From Balaenoptera acutorostrata (Eukaryota; Chordata; Mammalia; Artiodactyla; Balaenopteridae), in assembly GCF_949987535.1 (NCBI RefSeq), contig NC_080066.1:127080335-127144334 (forward strand): DNA of 64,000 nucleotides, written 5' to 3'. Below, piece by piece: positions 59,150-64,000 of the stretch (position 1 is its first letter; each line of letters opens with the position of its first letter). Below the pieces are notes generated by a model. That model had not been told where the DNA came from. It saw only the letters and a program-made list of their open reading frames with translations, and ran no database searches. The position numbers and the translations under genes were made by a program.

Positions 59150-59510
59150 TTTTTTTTAAATAAATTTATTTATTTTATTTATTTATTTTTGGCTGCGTTG
59201 GGTCTTTGTTGCCGCACATGGGCTTTCTCTAGTTGTGGAGAGTGGGGGCTACTCTATTGTGGTGGGCATGCTTCTCATTGCGGTGACTTCTGTTGTTGCA
59301 GAGCATGGGCTCTAGGCGTACCAACTTCAGTAGTTGTGGCATGAGGGCACAGTAGTTGTGTCTCGCAAGGCTCTAGAGTGCAGGCTCAGTAGTTGTGGCG
59401 CACGGGCTTAGTTACTCTGCGGCATGTGGGATCTTCCCAGACCAGGGATCGAACCCATGTCGCCTGCATTGGCAGGCAGATTCTTGACCACTGCACCACT
59501 AGGGAAGTCC
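59150..59510 (-). mobile_element. CHR SINE splitting an inverted repeat, AGTCCC subtype
   Basis: Inverted CHR SINE with a TTTA tail, GGCTGCGTTGGGTCTTTGTT and the end ACCACTAGGGAAGTCC. The target duplication CCATATC occurs at 59143-59149 and 59511-59517. It is longer than usual: the module CAGTAGTTGTGG occurs three times (59328, 59350, 59387). The B-box complement is GGGATCGAACCC near 59446. Confidence 0.95.
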
Positions 59511-59517
59511 CCATATC

Positions 59518-62150
59518 GTCTTGATTACTGTAGATTTATAGTAAATCTTAGAATCAGGTTGTAGATCTTCTAACTTTATTATTCTTTTTCAAAATTGTTT
59601 TGGATATATTGTATCCTTTGCTTCTCTACAAAAATTTTACAGTCAATTTGTCAATTTATGCAAAAGGTTGCTGGAATTTGGATTTGTTTGGTTTATTTAT
59701 AGAATCTATAAATAAATTTCAGGAAATTTGACATCTTAGCACTTATTAAGTCTTCCAATTCATGGACATGATATCTCTCTCCATTTATCTTGGTCTTCTT
59801 TAATTTCTTGTGACAGTGTTGTGTTGTTTTCGGTTTCTAGGTCTTATACATTTTTTGTTAAATATGAACTTTTATTTTTATACTATTGTGAATGGAATCT
59901 GTGTATTAATTTCATTTTAGGAAGTTTTTGGTTAGTATATAGAAATAAAATTGATAAAATAGAGTTGTGTATATTGACCTTTAACCTGCAGTCTTCTTAA
60001 CTTGATACACAGCTATTAAAATTTTAAATTTCTTTGTGAGTCACTTTTGGTAATGTTTGATTTCAGACCTTTTAAATCTATTGAGACTTATTTTATGATC
60101 CAGCATATGTTCTATCCTGGTGAATTTTCCATGGTTGTTTGAAAGGAATATATATTTTTGTGTTGTTGGATGAAGTTTTCTACAATTGTCAATTAGGCCA
60201 TGGAGGTTGATATTGTTTTCAGGTCTTCTATATTCTTACTGATTTTCTATCTATGTTTTCTATCAGCTACTAAGAAAATGTTAATATCTCCACCTATAAA
60301 TGTTTGTTTCTCTAATTTTTCTTTTAATTTTCTAAGTTTTTGCTTCATGTATTTTGAAGCTCAGATGTTAGGTACTTTTACATTTGTAATTGTTGTATCT
60401 TCCTGTTGTATTGACTTTTGTATATTCATAAAAATCTCCATCTTTATCTCTATTAATATTTCTTGTTTTAAACCTATATTTTCTGATGTAAGAATAATTG
60501 CTCATCTTTCCTGTGATTTGTGTTTGCATTCTGTTATTTTCAACCTCACTGTGTCTGATTTTAATATGAATCTCTTATAGAAAGCATATGCTTGGAGCTT
60601 TGCTTTTTGCTCTAGTCTAACAATATTTGCCTTTTCTATTATGTTATTTAAGCCATAAACAGTATTTATTGATATGATTGACTTTTTTGCCATCTTAATA
60701 TTTATTTTGTATCATAACTTTGTTCCTCTGTTCCTCCCTTACTGCTTTCTTTTGTGTAAAAATGTTTTATTATACAATTCTAATTCCTTTATTGAATTTT
60801 TAGTGGTGCTTATTTACATCGTTTTTAATAGTTGTTCCAAGGATTACAATACGCATTTTTAGTTTATCACGGTATACTTCAAATAAATACATATTTGCTT
60901 CCATTAAATATAAAAACTTTGCATTAGTATAGTTTCATTTCCTCTTTTTTGTGTGTTATTGTGATATGTATTACATGTATATACAGTATCAATCTCAAAA
61001 TATAATTTTACAATTTTTGTTTTAAACAACCATGTCTTTTAAAGAAAGTCAAAGAAGGAAACGCTGTATGTATACTTTTATATTAATTTCCATATTTACT
61101 ATTTCCAATGTCTTTATTCCTTCTTGTCAATCCAAATTACCTTTTTGTCCATTTTTCTTCAGTCTCAAGGACTTCCACTAGCATTTCTAGTAGCACAAAT
61201 CTGGTAGCAACAAATTCAGGTTTTCTTTACTTAGAAACATCTTTTTTTACACCTTAATTTTTGAAAGGTAGTTTCACCAGATATAAAATTCTTACTTGAC
61301 TGTTAATTTTTTTTTCTTTCAACACCTTTGATATACCATTCTTCTGGCTTCCATTGTTTCTGATGAAATGCCAATCATTAATACTATTCATTGCCCCCAA
61401 ATGTTTTGTATTTTCTCTTGGTCTTGTTATTGTATTGGCTTTTAACACTTTGATTGTGATGGATCTATGTATGATTTCCTTTGTATTTTCTTACATGAGA
61501 TTTGTTAAGTTTCTTGGATCTGAAAGTTATTGTTCTGTAGCAAATTGGAGATGTTCTTGGCCATTGTTTCTTCAAGTATTTTTCTGCCCCTTTCTTTTTT
61601 TCTTCTCTTTCTGGGACTCCACTTTCACTTACTGTGGAATGCTTGATATTGTGCCACACATCTCTGAGATTCTTTCATTTTTCTTCAATCTATTTTTCTT
61701 CTGTTTTTGATGTTAGACAATTACTGTTAGTCTACTTTGAAATTCAGTGAGTCTTTCTCTGACATCTCAAATTTGCTGTCAAACCCATCTGGAGAATTTT
61801 GATTGTGTGTTTCAACTCTAAAATTTCCATTTGATGATTTCATAGTTTCCATTTCTCTAATGAGATGCCCTATTTGTTCACTAATTCTTAGCACATAATC
61901 TTATAATTCTTTCTTTTTTTTTAAGTTTTGAACATATATATAAAAGCTGCTTTGAAGCCTTTGTCTGCTAAATCCAGCCTCTGGGCACACTCAGACATTG
62001 AGAGTTATTCCTATTGGCTCTATTTTTCTTTCCCCTGATTGTTCATGAGTATTTCTTTGCACAGCTAATAATTATTGGAAAACTGGACATTGTGGACAAT
62101 ACAATGCAGCAACTTCTGATTCTATTTTGCTTTACTGAGAATTTCTGTAT
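59518..62150 (-). mobile_element. Long L1 LINE, inverted and truncated
   Basis: Read on the plus strand it follows L1 complement order. ORF2 text comes first (TTGATTACTGTAGATTTATAG, TTAAGTCTTCCAATTCATGG), then GCTTCATGTATTTTGAAGCT near 60342, ATCTGGTAGCAACAAATTCAGG near 61198, GCCATTGTTTCTTCAAGTAT near 61561, and the 5' region GAAAACTGGACATTGTGGAC near 62078. All frames (including 126 and 118 codons) are inside and broken by stops. No functional ORF1 or ORF2 remains. Confidence 0.88.
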
Positions 62151-62815
62151 TTTTATTTGTTTATTCATTTAATTTAATTAGTTGTTTAATAGGCAATTAA
62201 AATTTCTGGATTCATACTGTGAAATCTATCTCCCTCTAGTATGCCATCTCTGTTGCTTTTTTTTTTTTTTTTTTCCAATAACATAGCTTCTTCCTGCATA
62301 CTTTAAAGTCAGTCAAAGGTTAAGGTCAGATACTTTACGCAATTAAGGCTTCCACCCTTTGCTCTCTGAGTTGTGTGTGTGACTTGAGGTACACATTCAA
62401 AGAGAAAATTCTCAAGTCTCCCCAGGCTTTCAATTTTCACTGGGCTTCTAGGATCTCCTTAGGTGTAGGTAGTTTAGTCAGCCTTCAGCCAGGGAGGCTT
62501 GTGTGGTAAGTTTATTTTCTCAGTCAGTCTTCAGGTCTCTCATTTCCAAAATCTGCCTTTTAAAATACTGGAAGCTTCTGATGCTTGCCTCAAAGGGTAC
62601 TCAGTACCTCTGGCTGGTAAAGCGGCAGGCTTTGCAGCTCTAAGTGAGGGTGGGATTATGGGGCAAGAATACCACAAATTCTGTGTGCTTACACAACACA
62701 GTAACAAATTATCATGTATAAATACTTCTCAAGTTGTTATCTGAATTTTTAGTCCTTTATTTTAGTGCCTGAAATGCTGATTTTAAATAACATTTTCCAA
62801 TTTTATATTTGTTTT
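62151..62815. other. T-run and unassigned sequence, possibly L1 5' end
   Basis: A T18 run lies at 62258-62275. The remainder may continue the L1 5' end (complement), but I cannot match it firmly. The 81-codon frame at 62499-62744 has no domain. Confidence 0.35.
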
Positions 62816-62821
62816 CTGCAG

Positions 62822-62889
62822 AGGGGATTGCAGTACTGCCTCATGACATTGTTCCTGGAAGTAGGATCCTTCAGTTTCAATCTGTTAAA
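62822..62889 (+). other. Candidate internal exon, unidentified
   Basis: A pyrimidine-rich acceptor TTTTATATTTGTTTTCTGCAG (AG at 62820-62821) precedes 68 bases that end at a GTAAGC donor (GT at 62890-62891). In one phase the segment is fully open and reads GIAVLPHDIVPGSRILQFQSVK after a split first codon (phase 1 in, phase 0 out). I do not recognise the protein. Position between two inverted L1 segments means it could be L1 5' UTR text that looks exon-like by chance. Confidence 0.22.
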
Positions 62890-62989
62890 GTAAGCAAATT
62901 ATGCATGTTTCCTTATTTCTTCTTTCTTACAGTTTGGGTGGGTGGGTGTGGGTGTTCATTTGCACATTGCTTTTTACACTTATGCTCGT

Positions 62990-63248
62990 GTACCACAGTT
63001 TATTCAAGCAAAGTTCTGTGTTGGGACATTTAATGGTCTCCAGTGTTGTTCAGTAACAATCCTGTAATATATAATCCCATGCATATGTATTTTTGTATTG
63101 TTGTGGTTGTATCTTCAAGGTAAATTCCTAGAAATGGAATTTCAATGCAGAAGAATAAACAGCATATAGTTTTGTTAGTTATTGCCAAATTTGTTCATGA
63201 TTGTCTTCCCATCAGTGATGTATGAGAGTCTCAGTTTTCCTATAGCCT
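62990..63248 (-). mobile_element. L1ME-type ORF2/3' fragment, inverted
   Basis: CAGTTTATTCAAGCAAAGTT, GACATTTAATGGTCTCCAGT, GGTAAATTCCTAGAAATGGA, TTAGTTATTGCCAAATTTGT and ATCAGTGATGTATGAGAGTC are the complement of the L1 3' part in order. Confidence 0.72.
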
Positions 63249-63250
63249 TT

Positions 63251-63495
63251 TTTTTTTTAATTTTTATTGGAGTATAGTTGATTTACAATGTTGTGTTAGT
63301 TTCAGGTGTACAGCAAAATGAATCAGTTATACATATACATATATCCACTCTTTTTTTTTTTTTAATATTCTTTTCCCGTATAAGCCATCACAGAGTATTG
63401 AGTAGAGTTCCATGTGCTATACACTAGGTTCTTATTAGTTATCTGTTTTATATATACTAGATTGTATACTATACAATCTCCCAATTTAGCCTAAT
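63251..63495 (-). mobile_element. Cetartiodactyl L1 3' end, inverted
   Basis: TTTATTGGAGTATAGTTGAT, GTTTCAGGTGTACAGCAAAA, TCACAGAGTATTGAGTAGAG, TGCTATACACTAGGTTCTTA and CAATCTCCCAATTTAGCC match the cetartiodactyl L1 3' UTR complement. A short TAGCCT repeat at both edges (near 63243 and 63487) may be the target duplication. Confidence 0.87.
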
Positions 63496-63649
63496 TTTTA
63501 AATTTTGACCAATCTGATGGGTGAGGAATTGCGTTGCACTATAGTTTTAATTTTTGTATCCCTTACCATAAGTTTACATCATTCATGTTTATTTTTTATT
63601 TTTAATTATTCATGTCTTTGGCACTTTAAAAGAAATAGGATTTGTTTGG

Positions 63650-63805
63650 GACAAGCTTATTAAGTTATAAATGTGATAATATTCACCCTTTTAAAGTGTA
63701 CAAATGTGATGAGTTCTGACACAGCCATGCAACCACCACTATAATCCGGAAATAGAATATTTCCATCACTCTAAAAAAATCACTTCTAGCCCTTTGTAGT
63801 CAATT
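63650..63805 (-). mobile_element. L1M 3' UTR fragment, inverted
   Basis: TTCACCCTTTTAAAGTGTAC, GACACAGCCATGCAACCACC and TAGAATATTTCCATCACTCT are the complement of an L1M 3' UTR. Confidence 0.72.
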
Positions 63806-64000
63806 CCCTCTGCCATTTAAGGCTTCTTTAGTTCCTCTCAGCAAAGTTTTGTGGTTTTCAGTGTATAGCTATTGACCATATTTTTGTCAGCTTTATTCCT
63901 AAATATTTTGTATTATTAATGCAAGTGTACATGATATTGTTTTTATAATTTTAATTTCTGATTGTTGATTGCCAGTTTATAGATATGCAGTTAAATTTTA
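63806..64000 (-). mobile_element. L1 ORF2 fragment, inverted, running off the window
   Basis: TTTGTGGTTTTCAGTGTATAG, CAGCTTTATTCCTAAATATTT and GATTGCCAGTTTATAGATAT are L1 ORF2 complement text. The element continues beyond the right edge. Confidence 0.75.

Noticed and set aside
60200..61710. Plus-strand frames of 126 and 118 codons
   Set aside because: Both lie in the complement of an old L1; they are F/I/S-rich because of T-rich DNA.

Overview
This is a vertebrate, and specifically mammalian, nuclear window. It is AT-rich, CpG-poor, full of microsatellites and old transposon fossils, and has no bacterial-style gene organisation. The most informative markers are eight copies of a roughly 300-bp tRNA-derived SINE. 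Each has a consensus core containing the Pol III B-box GGTTCGAACCC motif, ends in GGGAAGCCC or GGGAAGTCCC on the complement, and starts from a TTTATTTATTT tail. This is the CHR SINE family of Cetacea, Hippopotamus and Ruminantia. CHR copies are abundant, no Bov-tA or BovB ruminant repeats and no pig PRE-1 repeats are visible, and the L1 3' ends are cetartiodactyl type. A whale or dolphin is therefore the best guess, with hippopotamus the alternative.

No complete protein-coding gene is recognisable. Nearly all open frames of 60-126 codons lie inside SINEs, L1s, LTRs or microsatellites, or in unremarkable AT-rich DNA. Two short plus-strand segments have exon-like structure: 36723-36839, with a strong acceptor and a 38-codon frame ending in a stop, and 62822-62889, with an acceptor, an open frame and a GTAAGC donor. 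Both are reported as low-confidence candidates. Most L1 copies and seven of eight CHR SINEs lie on the minus strand, which would fit an intron of a plus-strand gene but does not prove one.

Layout. 0-10 kb: MER20, L2 (both orientations), an L1 3' end, MER5-like, MIR, and CHR SINEs at 4.4, 7.9 and 8.9 kb. 10-20 kb: a cetartiodactyl L1 tail, a long L2, an MLT1 LTR, MIR, CHR at 14.1 kb, L2, a minus-strand LTR with TATA and poly(A) signals at 17.1 kb, and a CHR inserted into a MIR at 19.4 kb. 20-30 kb: a deleted Tigger1 with both termini, then four LTR-like blocks between 22.6 and 25.4 kb, a palindrome-rich ATCT microsatellite at 25.85 kb, and further LTRs at 28.9 and 29.8 kb. 30-45 kb: MER5A, a Charlie-type hAT, CHR at 32.5 kb, an MLT1-type LTR, another hAT fragment, L1 3' ends at 38.0 kb and 39.5-40.9 kb, and mostly unique AT-rich DNA. 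45-57 kb: a compound microsatellite, MLT1 LTRs at 45.7 and 54.0 kb, an LTR at 48.4 kb, the only plus-strand CHR at 51.2 kb, and an ERVL-like internal fragment at 54.6-56.3 kb. 57-64 kb: an L1ME-type 3' end, a plus-strand LTR at 58.5 kb, a CHR that splits a long inverted repeat at the edge of a minus-strand L1 (59.1-62.2 kb), and further minus-strand L1 pieces running off the right edge.

All family calls come from reading the sequence and remembered consensus features. No search was run. Boundaries of ancient repeats are approximate (tens of bases).
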